Part shown: positions 56,901-64,000 of the stretch, in pieces
Position numbering within the stretch: position 1 is the first letter of the stretch
Layout of the letters: each line of letters opens with the position of its first letter
Origin: Gemmataceae bacterium
GTDB taxonomy: Bacteria > Planctomycetota > Planctomycetia > Gemmatales > Gemmataceae
Assembly: GCA_901538445.1 (NCBI GenBank)
Contig: LR594584.1
Coordinates: 3,945,051-4,009,050, forward strand
Length of the DNA stretch: 64,000 nucleotides
Direction of reading: 5' to 3'
Translations under genes and position numbers: made by a program
The notes under the pieces: model-generated
What the model was told of the DNA's origin: nothing
The model's database searches: none
The model's input: the letters and a program-made list of their open reading frames with translations, nothing else

Positions 56901-58692
56901 TACGCCCGCCCCCACCGCGGGGGGCACGTACAAACTGGTCGTCACGGCGACCGGGGCCGGTTCGCCGGCGGTCCAGAACTTCACCCTCACGGTCAACCAG
57001 CCCCCGCGGGTGACGAGTGCGGCGGCCGCGACGTTCCGGATCGGGACCGCGGGCACGTTCACGATCTCGACCACCGGGTTTCCGGCGGCCACCATCACGT
57101 CGTCGGCGCTGCCGGCGGGGCTGAGCCTGGTGGACAACGGCGACGGGACCGCGACCATCTCGGGCACGCCCACGGGCTCGGGCGCGGCTTACCAGATCAC
57201 CCTTGTGGCCAGCAACGGTGTGACGGTCCCGGCCACCCAGACCCTCACCCTGACCGTGGGCGAGGCCCCGGCCATCACCAGCGGGTCGAGCACCACGTTC
57301 TTCGCGGGCGCGGCGAGCCAGTTCCAGGTCCGGACCACCGGGTTCGCGGCCCCGACCGTCACCCTCACCGGGGCGCCGGGCTGGCTGACCTACAACGCGA
57401 CCACGGGGCGGTTGCAGGGCACCCCGCCGGCCGCGGCGCTGGGTGACTTCACGTTCACGATCACCGCGACCAACGGCGTCGGGACGCCCGCGACCCAGAC
57501 GTTCACGCTGACCGTGGTCGGGCCGCCGGTGTTCGGGCCGATCTCCGTCCCGGCCCTGACGGTCGGGGTTCCGATGGCCCCGGTGACCGTGACCGTCTTC
57601 GGTGAACTGACCAGCCCGGTCGCCGAGACGAACGTCACCACCCCGACCGTCCCGGGCCTCCCGCCGGGCCTGACCGTGGTGGACAACGGAGACGGGACCG
57701 CGACCATCTCCGGCACCCCGACCGCGCCCGGCACCACCGCCGGGATCACCCTGACCGCGGGCAACGACTTCGGCAACTCGACGAGCGCGGCGTTCGCGGT
57801 GACCGTCGTGCAGGCCCCGGTGTTCACGAGCGGCACCACCGCGAACTTCTCCCGCGGGGTGCAGAACGTGTTCCCCGTTCGCGTGACGCCCGGCTTCCCG
57901 GCGAACACGACGTTCGCCGCGACCCTCGGCAACGGGGCCGCCCTGCCGACCTGGCTGAGTCTGGTCCGGGTCTCCAACGGGCAGGCCAACCTCGTCGGCA
58001 CCCCGCCGGCCACGTTTGCCGGGCCGATCAACGTGCGGATCGTCGCGACGAACGGGCTCCCGGTCACGAACGACGCCCGCCGGGTGGCCGTCCAGGTCCT
58101 CAACGTCCGCTTCTTCACCCGGGCCGCACCGGCCTTCGTGGCCGCGTCGGTGCCCTCCTCGACCGTGGTGACCCAGGGGGTGGCCATGACCCCGATCGTG
58201 GTCCGCACGAGCGGGTTCCCGTTCGCCGCGATCACCTCGATCGGCAGCGCGCTGCCGGCCGGGCTGACCCTGACCTCCAACGGGAACGGGACGGCGACCA
58301 TCTCCGGCACCCCGACCACAACCGGTGCCAACGGCGGCCTCAAGCTCCGCGCGACCAACGCCCTGGGCACGGCGGTCTCGGCGACGTTCTCGATCACCGT
58401 CGCCGCGCCGGTCGCGAGCCCGGCCCCGGTGTTCCTGAGCCCGCCCTCGGCCACGCTCGCGGCAGGAGCGGCGGGAACGTTCACCGTGACGACCGCCGGG
58501 TACCCGAGGCCCACGATCACCCGAACGGCGGGCACGCTGCCGGTCGGGCTGACGTTCACGGACAAGGGGAACGGCACGGCGACTTTTGAAGCCACTGCCG
58601 CGACCCCGACCGGGGAGTACTCCTTCACCCTGAAGGCGTCGAACGGCTCCGCCCCCGACGTGTTCCAAACGTTTACGCTGACGATCGCGTGA
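53908..58692 (+). CDS. Giant secreted protein: beta-helix head plus 12 Ig-like (He_PIG) repeats
   Basis: 1594 residues. The N-terminus lacks a classical signal peptide but carries NLRLEALEDRTVPATY at about 30-45, a motif frequent in large planctomycete exported proteins and probably part of their sorting signal. Residues 50-485 are beta-helix repeats with Asn/Thr ladders (ITNNKIIVPAD, VTYSNNTVTRANIGFQW, TGFTRNTVTGNATGIVI). From about 490 to the end there are twelve repeats of about 85-100 residues of the He_PIG/cadherin-like type. Each has the core LPAG..F or LPTGV, then DGTATISGTPT or TGTLSGTPAAG, and ends QTFTLTV. It is likely a cell-surface adhesin or matrix protein. The last repeat ends TFTLTIA, so the gene is complete. 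Confidence 0.88.
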   Translation: MPNLIRRVMLRALTRRTVTIDNRHPARPNLRLEALEDRTVPATYTVDAFSVTGGTQTATDNDYTRINNAIQGLADDDTVVLNGTFNWGNSFALASWALGSDGEADTFDEYSIYVQPDLDNVTITAAAPVNGVYGAVIKAPGELVGVDAEGFLYFGTDEPGTNQGWTISNLQIEGFDSAIQMYNFEGGSADAYSGTQITNNKIIVPADADTAADESGNVGILLGFGTDQVVSGNVILLAGTGKSVSANLASSTGIQTQTGAPGDLYDGLEITGNVISVSGPPNATAAATEVVVGVWENSNATGSNITVSGNTFTGSPSAPAANRERGFIVTSHSSGGATVTYSNNTVTRANIGFQWLPASFGADFSGADPIVFTGNLVTGTGTGVLVQSNGIVDLTRNTFSNNTTAVRVETGSLTGFTRNTVTGNATGIVIGPNAGATGAIEYNNLGGNPGLALVNQTGVEVDAGDNWWGTTDPLGIDAEHTTGVDDSDAQAAPLGPTVTSAATATFAKTRPNTFTVTTSSVGSVTLSAPDALPAGVEFVDNLDGTATLSGTPTTMNGTFTFAILIDDGTNAVVRQTFALTVVTPPTFTSAATTTFSLNTANTFNVITQAGFPAGTTLTRTGALPTGVTFNTTTGLLSGTPAAGTGGVYVLTFTASNGPNSSTSQTFTLNVTGSPVFTSPNAKAFELNQPGSFTVVTRGYSPTNSTAITITAGTLPAGLAFVDNGDGTATISGTPTGSTGVTAITLTASNGVGTAGTQVLNITVGTAPTITSDPVAGFTIGTSGSFSFTADPGFPTATTFSLSGALPAGVSFNPATGTLSGTPAAGTGGTYELVVTASNAAAATTQTFTLTVLGKPTINSPNTASFVNGVAGSFTVTATGSPLPTLTTFGLPAWLTVTDNLDGTFTLSGTPTEGGTFQVTLVAKNTAAGNPNTGSATQVLTITVADPAVITSAASASFTTGTAGSFQVTATGTPAPTVTVTGTLPAGVTFNPATRQFTGTPAPTAGGTYKLVVTATGAGSPAVQNFTLTVNQPPRVTSAAAATFRIGTAGTFTISTTGFPAATITSSALPAGLSLVDNGDGTATISGTPTGSGAAYQITLVASNGVTVPATQTLTLTVGEAPAITSGSSTTFFAGAASQFQVRTTGFAAPTVTLTGAPGWLTYNATTGRLQGTPPAAALGDFTFTITATNGVGTPATQTFTLTVVGPPVFGPISVPALTVGVPMAPVTVTVFGELTSPVAETNVTTPTVPGLPPGLTVVDNGDGTATISGTPTAPGTTAGITLTAGNDFGNSTSAAFAVTVVQAPVFTSGTTANFSRGVQNVFPVRVTPGFPANTTFAATLGNGAALPTWLSLVRVSNGQANLVGTPPATFAGPINVRIVATNGLPVTNDARRVAVQVLNVRFFTRAAPAFVAASVPSSTVVTQGVAMTPIVVRTSGFPFAAITSIGSALPAGLTLTSNGNGTATISGTPTTTGANGGLKLRATNALGTAVSATFSITVAAPVASPAPVFLSPPSATLAAGAAGTFTVTTAGYPRPTITRTAGTLPVGLTFTDKGNGTATFEATAATPTGEYSFTLKASNGSAPDVFQTFTLTIA

Positions 58693-58704
58693 GCCGCGAG
58701 TGGC

Positions 58705-58771
58705 CCCAGGAAGCGCAACGCGCGGGCCGGGTGGTTGGTGCCACCCGGCCCGCGGCGTTGCGCTTCCTGGG
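58705..58771. terminator. 67-nt near-perfect hairpin between convergent genes
   Basis: The arms 58705-58734 and 58741-58771 pair over 30 bp with one bulged G, closing a TTGGTG loop. The arm begins CCCAGGAAGCGCAACGC. It lies 12 bases after the giant gene's stop and 5 before the convergent stop. No T-run follows on either strand, so it may terminate by stem strength alone or protect 3' ends. Confidence 0.6.
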
Positions 58772-58776
58772 ACACG

Positions 58777-60207
58777 TTAGCGGTACAGCGCGAACGGGCC
58801 GAACGTCGTGTACGCCCCGTAGGTCGCGCCGGCCCCGCCGACGCCGTACCCGCCGAAGCTGTACCGGACGAACGCGGGCTCGATGTCCGTCGCCGGCATC
58901 CCCTCGGCACGCGACACGCCGCCCTGCACCCGGCTCGCGGCCACCTGCACCGGAACGCCCGCCTTCGTCAGCGCCGAGATCACCGTCGAGGTGCGGCGCA
59001 GGTCGAGGGCGGGGTCGCCGGTCGGCTCGACCTTCACCGGGCCGCGGGTCTGGTCGAACCGCCGCGCGATCCCCGCGACGTGCCGCTCCCCGGTCGGGTT
59101 CAGGCGGTCCGTGCCGGCGTCGAAGTCCTCGCAGTAGATCACCGTCGAGTCGTCGAGCGCGTTGGCCCGCTGGGTCGCGAACGCGGCCCGCACCGACGCG
59201 CCGACCGGCGGCGGAACGGTCGCCGGCACGCACACGCAGCACGAGTGCCCCTTCCCGCACCTCGCACACGACGCCCCCGGCTCCTCGTCGGCGACGACGG
59301 CAGGTTCGTCGGCTTGCGACGCAACGGGGGCGGGCGACACGGGGTTGCGCACGGTCGGGACCACGCCCGGCGTCGGCGAGGCCTGCGCGACCGGGGCCGG
59401 CGGAACCCGGGGTGCGGTCGGCACGACCGGTGTTTGTGCGGCCGGGACCGGCGCGAGAAGGACCGGCGGCGAGGGGACGCCCGGCACCTTGACAGCGGCG
59501 GGCGGAGCGGCCGGAAGATCGGCAGCCGCGGTCTGCGTCGAACGTGCCTCAACGATCACCCGCGGCTTCGCAAGCGCAGCTTCGGGCGCGACCAACGCGT
59601 TCAGACTTGCGGCCGGCGGGGCCACGGGCTTCGGCGCTTGCGGGGCCGGCACGGTCGCCGCGACGGGGGCGAGCGGCCCCTCGGAGACCGCCGCTTGCGT
59701 GGTCGCGGGCGGGGCGAGTCCCGCGGGCGGGAGCGGCGCGAGCGGCATCTGCTCGCGGACGAACTCAACCGGCGGGGTCGGCGCGGCCGGAACTGGCTTC
59801 GCGGAAACGGCGGGTGCGGCGATCAAGGCCGGGGGTTTCGGGGGCACGGCCGGCGCGGTCGCGACGGAAGCAGTAGGCGCGGCGGGCGGCACGGGAACGC
59901 CGGGCAGAACGCCGGGCTTCGCGGCGACCGGGGCGACGTGCGACGCCGGCGTCAGCGGCGCGACCGGGGCCGGCTCGCGGGCGACGACCGGCGGGTCGGC
60001 CGGTTGCACGGGCACGCCCGGGATCACGGTCGGCGGGAGGTACGCGGCCGGCGTCGGGCCGGCGACCTCGTACACGCCCGGCGTCCCGCTCGACTTCACG
60101 ACGAGCGGCGGCTTGGGTTGCTGTGCGGTCGCGTACACCCCGAGCCCGCCCAGGCCGATGAGGGCCGCGATGGCCCGGCGTGCCGTCCGACCGGTTCCGT
60201 TCGTCAT
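58777..60207 (-). CDS. Proline/alanine-rich exported protein with possible OmpA-like C-terminal domain
   Basis: 476 residues from ATG 60207, SD GAGGG. MTNGTGRTARRAIAALIGLG begins a signal segment. Residues 30-310 are low-complexity Pro/Ala/Val with repeats of the type PVPPAAP. A cysteine cluster follows (CARCGKGHSCCVC, about 327-339), a possible metal or disulfide knot. Residues 365-440 (VIYCEDFDAGTDRLNPTGER, then ALDLRRTSTVISALTKAGV) resemble a divergent OmpA-like peptidoglycan-binding fold, including the Asp and the Arg-Arg that replace the usual ligand residues. The end is Gly/Tyr/Phe-rich. It follows the actin-like gene by 78 nt on the same strand. Assignment is tentative. Confidence 0.55.
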   Translation of the reverse strand: MTNGTGRTARRAIAALIGLGGLGVYATAQQPKPPLVVKSSGTPGVYEVAGPTPAAYLPPTVIPGVPVQPADPPVVAREPAPVAPLTPASHVAPVAAKPGVLPGVPVPPAAPTASVATAPAVPPKPPALIAAPAVSAKPVPAAPTPPVEFVREQMPLAPLPPAGLAPPATTQAAVSEGPLAPVAATVPAPQAPKPVAPPAASLNALVAPEAALAKPRVIVEARSTQTAAADLPAAPPAAVKVPGVPSPPVLLAPVPAAQTPVVPTAPRVPPAPVAQASPTPGVVPTVRNPVSPAPVASQADEPAVVADEEPGASCARCGKGHSCCVCVPATVPPPVGASVRAAFATQRANALDDSTVIYCEDFDAGTDRLNPTGERHVAGIARRFDQTRGPVKVEPTGDPALDLRRTSTVISALTKAGVPVQVAASRVQGGVSRAEGMPATDIEPAFVRYSFGGYGVGGAGATYGAYTTFGPFALYR

Positions 60208-60285
60208 CGCAGTTCCCTCACGGGCCGCCTGGAGTGCTTGAAAGTGGCGAGCGGCGCGGCGTGAGCCCGCCGGTGGTTCCCAGCC

Positions 60286-61395
60286 TCACGCCGCGGCGGC
60301 CATCGGCACGGCCTTCGGGGCCGGGCCGGGCGCGGCTTTCGTCTTCGCGGACAGTGCCGTCCACCCCGCGGCGGGCATGTTCATCGCGAGCTTCAGCGCG
60401 CCGACCGAGCCTGCGTGGGTGGCGTCGGTCACGCGGGTCACGCGGCCCCCGCCGTACTCGGCCAGCGCGACCTCGATGACGCGGTCCAGCCCCTTGAGCT
60501 GGCTCCCGCCGCCGCCGAGGATGATGTTCTGCCGCAGCCGCTGCTGGAACTCGGGGTCGAACTTCGCGATCAGGTTGCACACGGCCTCGACGACCGGCTT
60601 CACCAGCGCCGAGCACGCGGCCTTGAGCGGCTCGGTCACGTCGATGGGGGTCGGCTTGCCGTCAACGGGCAGCGACACCACCGCCTTCTCGCCCACGTCG
60701 CTGACGAACCCGTACTTCTCCTTGATCTCGCGGACCATGTTCCGCGACGCCTGGACCCGCGGGTGCCGGGCCTTCAGGAGCTTCTCGAACTCCTCGTCCA
60801 CCGCGTCGCCGCCGATGGGCAGCGTGACCTGCTCGTCGTCGGCCGGGTACACGCCGTAGATCGGGCAGATGTCGATGGTGCCGGCCCCGATGTCGATCAC
60901 CAGCGTGTCGGTGAGCCGGTTCATGCCGTAGGCGATGGTGAACGGCTCGGACACGATGGCGACCGCGTCGAACACGCCGGCCGCCGCGTCCATCACGAAC
61001 TGCTTGTTCTTCATCCCGGCCTGCGACGGCACGCCGATGACGCCGTACACCGGGGTGCCCGCGTCGCCGCGGGCCGGGTTCACCATGCCGACCGCGTACT
61101 CGATCACGAGCCTGGTCGCGGTCGCGTGCTTCTCGATCTGCTGGGCGGTCAGCCCGCAGTTGGCCGCGTCGCCGTACTTGAGCACGCCCTTCTCGAACGG
61201 GCGCACGAGGTCGAGCGCGAGCCGGTGCTCGGCGAGGTCCTTGCCGAACACCACGTCGCGCCCGAGGACGGTGCGGGCGATGTGGTCCTTCGGCCACCCG
61301 ACGGCCGTCGGGATCACGTCGCGGTACCCGGCCGAGCTGGCGACCGAGGTCTTGAACGTGCCGAGGTCCATGCCGACAAACACCGGGTTCGCCAT
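60286..61395 (-). CDS. Actin-like ATPase, MamK/MreB/ParM superfamily
   Basis: 369 residues, SD GGAGG before ATG 61395. All actin-fold nucleotide motifs are present: phosphate-1 FVGMDLGTFKTSVA (D10), phosphate-2 VIDIGAGTIDI near 168-178, and the adenosine motif IILGGGGSQLKGL near 292-304. The connect-region EKLLKARHP and IKEKYGF fit the prokaryotic filament-forming group. MreB is unlikely since its usual mreC/mreD partners are absent. The C-terminus adds an Ala/Pro/Lys tail (KTKAAPGPAPKAVPMAAAA). The gene lies between two proline-rich envelope protein genes on the same strand. It is probably a cytoskeletal filament with a membrane adaptor. Confidence 0.88.
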   Translation of the reverse strand: MANPVFVGMDLGTFKTSVASSAGYRDVIPTAVGWPKDHIARTVLGRDVVFGKDLAEHRLALDLVRPFEKGVLKYGDAANCGLTAQQIEKHATATRLVIEYAVGMVNPARGDAGTPVYGVIGVPSQAGMKNKQFVMDAAAGVFDAVAIVSEPFTIAYGMNRLTDTLVIDIGAGTIDICPIYGVYPADDEQVTLPIGGDAVDEEFEKLLKARHPRVQASRNMVREIKEKYGFVSDVGEKAVVSLPVDGKPTPIDVTEPLKAACSALVKPVVEAVCNLIAKFDPEFQQRLRQNIILGGGGSQLKGLDRVIEVALAEYGGGRVTRVTDATHAGSVGALKLAMNMPAAGWTALSAKTKAAPGPAPKAVPMAAAA

Positions 61396-61440
61396 CGTCC
61401 GTCCTCCGTGAGAAGCCGTGAGAGTCGTTGCGTGGGTCGG

Positions 61441-62559
61441 TTACTCGGCGGCCGGGGCCGCGGGCGCGTCGGCGGCGGGGCCGGCGAACGCGGCCTGGAG
61501 CGCGAGGTTCTGCGCCAGGATGAACTCGAGAACCGCGGTCTGGTTCTCGGCCTCCTGCTGCTTCTTCTGCTCCTGCTCGTCGTGGTAGCTCGGGCCGAGG
61601 TCGAACTTCTCGGCCAGTTCGGGCCGCGGCCCGGCGTACATCCCGTTCGACAGGACGATGCCGTCCTGCGGGCGCTGGGCCGGCGACGGTAGTTCGACCG
61701 CCGCCGCGGCACCGGCTTCCGCCTTCTTCTTGCGGTTCGTCCTGAGCCAGCCCATCAGCCCGACGCCGAGGCCGAGCGCGCCGACGCCGAAGCCGAGCAG
61801 AGATTCAGGCGCGAACGCGGGGCGGGCGGCTTCAACCGGCGCGGGTGCGACCGGGGCCGCGACCACCTGGAGCGGGGCCGGCGGGGCCGGTTCGCGGACG
61901 ACGATGATCGTGGGCTGGATCGGCGCGGCGGGTTGCGTCACGGCGGCCGAGACCGGGGCGACCGCGTGCGGCGGGAACGTCGGCAGCGTGCCCGGAACCG
62001 CGACCGCCCACGGCGGCACCTGCGGGTAGTACGCCGGCTGTGGCGGGACCACCGGGGCCGGGACCGACACCGTGATCGGGAAGATCGCCCGCGGCTCCGC
62101 GGGTGCGGATGGGGCCGCCGGAGCCTTCATCCACGTTCCGACCTGGCCGAGCAGCACCGCGGCCGCGGTCGAGACGCGCCGGGTGTCGTCGCGGACCGTG
62201 GCGAGCGTGTCGACGACCGCGTCGCTCACCCGCGTGTCGGGTGCGACCGGGGCGGGCACCACCGGCGCCCGTGCCTCGACCTGCACCACGGGCGGTTCGG
62301 GCGGCGGCACCATCTCGACGGCCGGCGGCCGCATCGCGGGAGCGGGCGGGGCAGGCGGGGTCATCGGGTTCACGCGGACGGTGCCGTGGAACCGCTCGAT
62401 CTCGGGCTGCGGCGGCGGGGCCGCGGCGGGCTCGGTGTGGACCGCGGGCAGCACGGGAAGCGGGGCCGGGGGCTCGGCGGCGGGCGCCCGGTCGGCGGCG
62501 AGTGCGACGAGCCCGAGCGCGAACGTCCCCCCCATGCGGGGCCAGAATTGCGGGCTCAT
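61441..62559 (-). CDS. Proline-rich single-pass membrane protein upstream of the actin-like gene
   Basis: 372 residues from ATG 62559, SD GGAGGG 8 nt upstream. A signal peptide (MSPQFWPRMGGTFALGLVAL) is followed by about 210 residues of Pro/Ala/Val-rich sequence with a helical stretch at about 105-135 (SDAVVDTLATVRDDTRRVST). One membrane helix is at about 262-280 (LLGFGVGALGLGVGLMGWL), followed by the basic stop RTNRKKK. A cytoplasmic tail then has a Gln/Glu coiled-coil (YHDEQEQKKQQEAENQTAVL). It ends 45 nt before the actin-like gene. Topology suggests an envelope-spanning anchor whose cytoplasmic coiled coil could contact the filament. No family was recognised. Confidence 0.6.
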   Translation of the reverse strand: MSPQFWPRMGGTFALGLVALAADRAPAAEPPAPLPVLPAVHTEPAAAPPPQPEIERFHGTVRVNPMTPPAPPAPAMRPPAVEMVPPPEPPVVQVEARAPVVPAPVAPDTRVSDAVVDTLATVRDDTRRVSTAAAVLLGQVGTWMKAPAAPSAPAEPRAIFPITVSVPAPVVPPQPAYYPQVPPWAVAVPGTLPTFPPHAVAPVSAAVTQPAAPIQPTIIVVREPAPPAPLQVVAAPVAPAPVEAARPAFAPESLLGFGVGALGLGVGLMGWLRTNRKKKAEAGAAAAVELPSPAQRPQDGIVLSNGMYAGPRPELAEKFDLGPSYHDEQEQKKQQEAENQTAVLEFILAQNLALQAAFAGPAADAPAAPAAE

Positions 62560-62945
62560 CCGTGACCCTCCGGGGTGGCGCGGCGGCACCGGGGCCGGTC
62601 CGCTTCTTCTCCGCGGGACTGGTATCGGCCCGCGACACCAGAAGAATCCACACAATCCGGGCGACCGCTTCAACCGCTACGCACTTCCCACCTTGCCGGG
62701 GGCTTCCCATTCGCACGGCACTTCACCGAATGGGCAACAGATTCCGGCCCGAGCGCCCGTCGCGGTTGCGCGCGACTCGCGGCGTTCCGGCATTGCGCGC
62801 CCGCTGAGCGAAGTTCACCCAACGGATGTGCCCCGATTCCCCTGGCGTGTCCCGGGTTCGCGTGGAAGTGTTGTGCGTCGCAGGGACCGCGGACGAGGAT
62901 TGGCCTTGGCCCGGCCCCCGAGATGACCCGCACGGATTCGCGCCA
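62560..62945. other. Divergent intergenic region
   Basis: 386 bases between the proline-rich membrane protein gene (minus) and a secreted protein gene (plus). No promoter hexamers, RNA or repeat stand out; the upstream SD of the minus gene is the only clear signal. Confidence 0.3.
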
Positions 62946-63566
62946 ATGAGACGCACCTCGATTCCCGCCCTGCTGGCGGTCCCGCTCCTGCTCGCGATAC
63001 CCGGAACGAGCGACGCCAACCCCGGCGCGTTCATGGGCCACTACGGCTGCGCGTCGTGCGTGGGGCGGTTCCAGAAGCTCCACCAGCACGGCCCGCTGTT
63101 CAACTACGGTCCGTACTACGGCTACCCGCCGTTCGAGCCGTACGGCCCGTGGAACGCCTACCTGCAGTACAACCCGTACTACTACGGCACCGGCGGCGGG
63201 CACTCCTGGGGCTCGCGCCTCGGGGGCCACTGCGGGACCAATTGCGGGATCGGCGGCCACGGCGGGTTGCACTCGGCCTGGGGGCACGGCGGGTGGTTCA
63301 AGGGCCACGGGTGCCTGAGCTGCGGGCACGAGAAGGGGTGCAAGGAGCCGCGGGCCGGCCACTCGTTGTTCCACGGGCACAAGAAGTCGTGCGGGGCCGA
63401 GTGCGCCGCCCCGGCGTCCGGGTGCCAACAGGTCGGGTACGAGACCACCGAAGTGACGACCCGGTACGCGGGGTTCGGGTCGGTCGAGCAGACGGCGGTG
63501 TTCTACGCAGGCCTGCCGACCATCGACCCGAACGCGCCCACCTCGGTCGTCCCCGCGGGCCGCTGA
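62946..63566 (+). CDS. Small secreted Gly/His/Tyr/Cys-rich protein
   Basis: 206 residues from ATG 62946 (MRRTSIPALLAVPLLLAIPG), a clear signal peptide ending near TSDA. The mature part is rich in aromatic and glycine residues (YGPYYGYPPFEPYGPWNAYL) and then in His/Gly/Cys (GGHCGTNCGIGGHGG; GHGCLSCGHEKGC). The paired cysteines and histidines suggest disulfides or metal binding. The C-terminal part (YETTEVTTRYAGFGSVEQTA) is more ordinary. It resembles structural or surface proteins of planctomycetes, with no known function. A perfect hairpin follows, then another secreted protein gene on the same strand. Confidence 0.6.
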   Translation: MRRTSIPALLAVPLLLAIPGTSDANPGAFMGHYGCASCVGRFQKLHQHGPLFNYGPYYGYPPFEPYGPWNAYLQYNPYYYGTGGGHSWGSRLGGHCGTNCGIGGHGGLHSAWGHGGWFKGHGCLSCGHEKGCKEPRAGHSLFHGHKKSCGAECAAPASGCQQVGYETTEVTTRYAGFGSVEQTAVFYAGLPTIDPNAPTSVVPAGR

Positions 63567-63583
63567 TCGGACGTGACTGAGCC

Positions 63584-63610
63584 GCGGCCGGGTGCCAGTC
63601 GCCCGGCCGC
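63584..63610. terminator. Terminator-like hairpin
   Basis: GCGGCCGGG (63584-63592) and CCCGGCCGC (63602-63610) form a perfect 9-bp stem with a 9-nt loop, 18 bases after the upstream stop. No T-run follows, so termination would be weak or dependent on stem strength. Confidence 0.4.
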
Positions 63611-63673
63611 AGCGACCCTCGGTGCGCTCGCGGAGCAGAGCATCGAGTCACCCAAGGAAAGGAGATCGCCGAG

Positions 63674-64000
63674 ATGACGAAGATCCGCTCGATCGCACTG
63701 GCCCTCGCCGCCGTCGGGGCGCTCGCCGCCACCGCCGGGACCGCCTCCGCGTGGGGCGCGTGGAAGGGGCCGTTCAACAACCAGAGCCCGTACCCGAAGA
63801 ACTCGTCGCTGTTCGGCAGCCACCACCAGGCCCCGACGTACCAGGCCGCCCCGTGGTACCTGTACTGGCCGTACGACGGCCACTTCCAGACCCCGGCCCC
63901 GGTCACCGGCGCGTTCTACGGCCCGCCGGCGGCCGGGAACTTCCCGGTGAACCCGTACTACCCCGGCCCGAACTACGGCTACCAGTACGGCCCCGGAGGC
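63674..64000 (+). CDS. Secreted Tyr/Pro/Gly-rich protein (3' end beyond window)
   Basis: The frame is open from ATG 63674 to the window edge, 109 codons. A near-perfect SD (AAAGGAGAT) lies 8-16 nt upstream, among the best in the window, suggesting high expression. MTKIRSIALALAAVGALAAT begins a signal peptide cleaved near ASA. The mature part is aromatic and proline-rich (WYLYWPYDGHFQTPAP; FPVNPYYPGPNYGYQYGPGG), similar in composition to the preceding secreted protein. Function is unknown; a surface or matrix structural role is an inference. Confidence 0.65.
   Translation, partial: MTKIRSIALALAAVGALAATAGTASAWGAWKGPFNNQSPYPKNSSLFGSHHQAPTYQAAPWYLYWPYDGHFQTPAPVTGAFYGPPAAGNFPVNPYYPGPNYGYQYGPGG

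Noticed and set aside
53830-58668. 1612-residue open frame on the minus strand across the giant Ig-repeat gene
   Set aside because: Composition is Arg/Gly/Asp-rich shadow sequence caused by high third-position GC opposite the real gene; no domains, signal or SD.
55378-58690. Periodic sequence as a DNA repeat array
   Set aside because: The period (about 260-300 bases) matches divergent Ig-like protein repeats in frame; the DNA copies are not near-identical.

Overview
The window looks like chromosomal DNA of a planctomycete close to Gemmata (Gemmataceae). The reasons are very high GC; a TIGR02996 'repeat-companion' protein; a DUF1501 Tat-signal protein; a BBP7-type outer-membrane barrel; a giant secreted protein carrying the N-terminal LEALEDRTVPA motif; four Hanks-type kinases in 25 kb; a sulfatase; and a 23S-5S rRNA operon that lacks a 16S gene. 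No phage, transposase, CRISPR array or plasmid function was seen. All identifications come from reading the sequence; no database search was run.

Layout. 1-11 kb: an edge-truncated barrel protein, a proline-rich PEP-CTERM protein beside an exosortase-associated polysaccharide deacetylase, a membrane-anchored terpenoid-cyclase-fold protein, an O-methyltransferase, a serine hydrolase, a DUF4058-like protein, a sulfatase and a conserved unknown. 11-25 kb: a kinase with a TM2 tail, an orphan lipoyl acyltransferase (E2) overlapping a GT87-like membrane protein, a second polytopic protein, two tiny membrane peptides, a kinase with a repeat-rich C-terminus, uvrB, a POT peptide transporter and a rhodanese. 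25-36 kb: a small winged-helix-like protein, a secreted alpha/beta hydrolase, a GNAT enzyme, a molybdopterin oxidoreductase carrying an in-frame palindromic DNA element, and two tandem paralogous kinases, one with a beta-helix ectodomain. 36-42 kb: a TIGR02996 protein translationally coupled to argC, then, divergently, a packed operon of amidase, RluA-type synthase and the two halves of a D-glutamate cyclase (DUF4392 and DUF1445).

42-46 kb: a minus-strand transcription unit reading promoter, tRNA-Ile, tRNA-Ala, boxA-like site, 23S, 5S, terminator. It has its own promoter and no 16S. 46-50 kb: prpB-prpC and, convergently, a DUF1501 protein overlapping an amidohydrolase. 50-59 kb: a CpaC-like secretin, a TPR lipoprotein and a 1594-residue protein with a beta-helix head and 12 Ig-like repeats. 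59-64 kb: a three-gene minus-strand cluster (proline-rich membrane protein, MamK/MreB-like actin, proline-rich exported protein) and two small secreted proteins, the last cut by the window edge.

The observations that go furthest beyond ordinary annotation are: two intergenic arrays of a 20-bp-period repeat, at 27.6 kb and 52.7 kb in opposite orientation; the palindromic element inserted in frame in the oxidoreductase; the autonomous 23S-5S operon; the actin-like cytoskeletal cluster; and the split D-glutamate cyclase pair.
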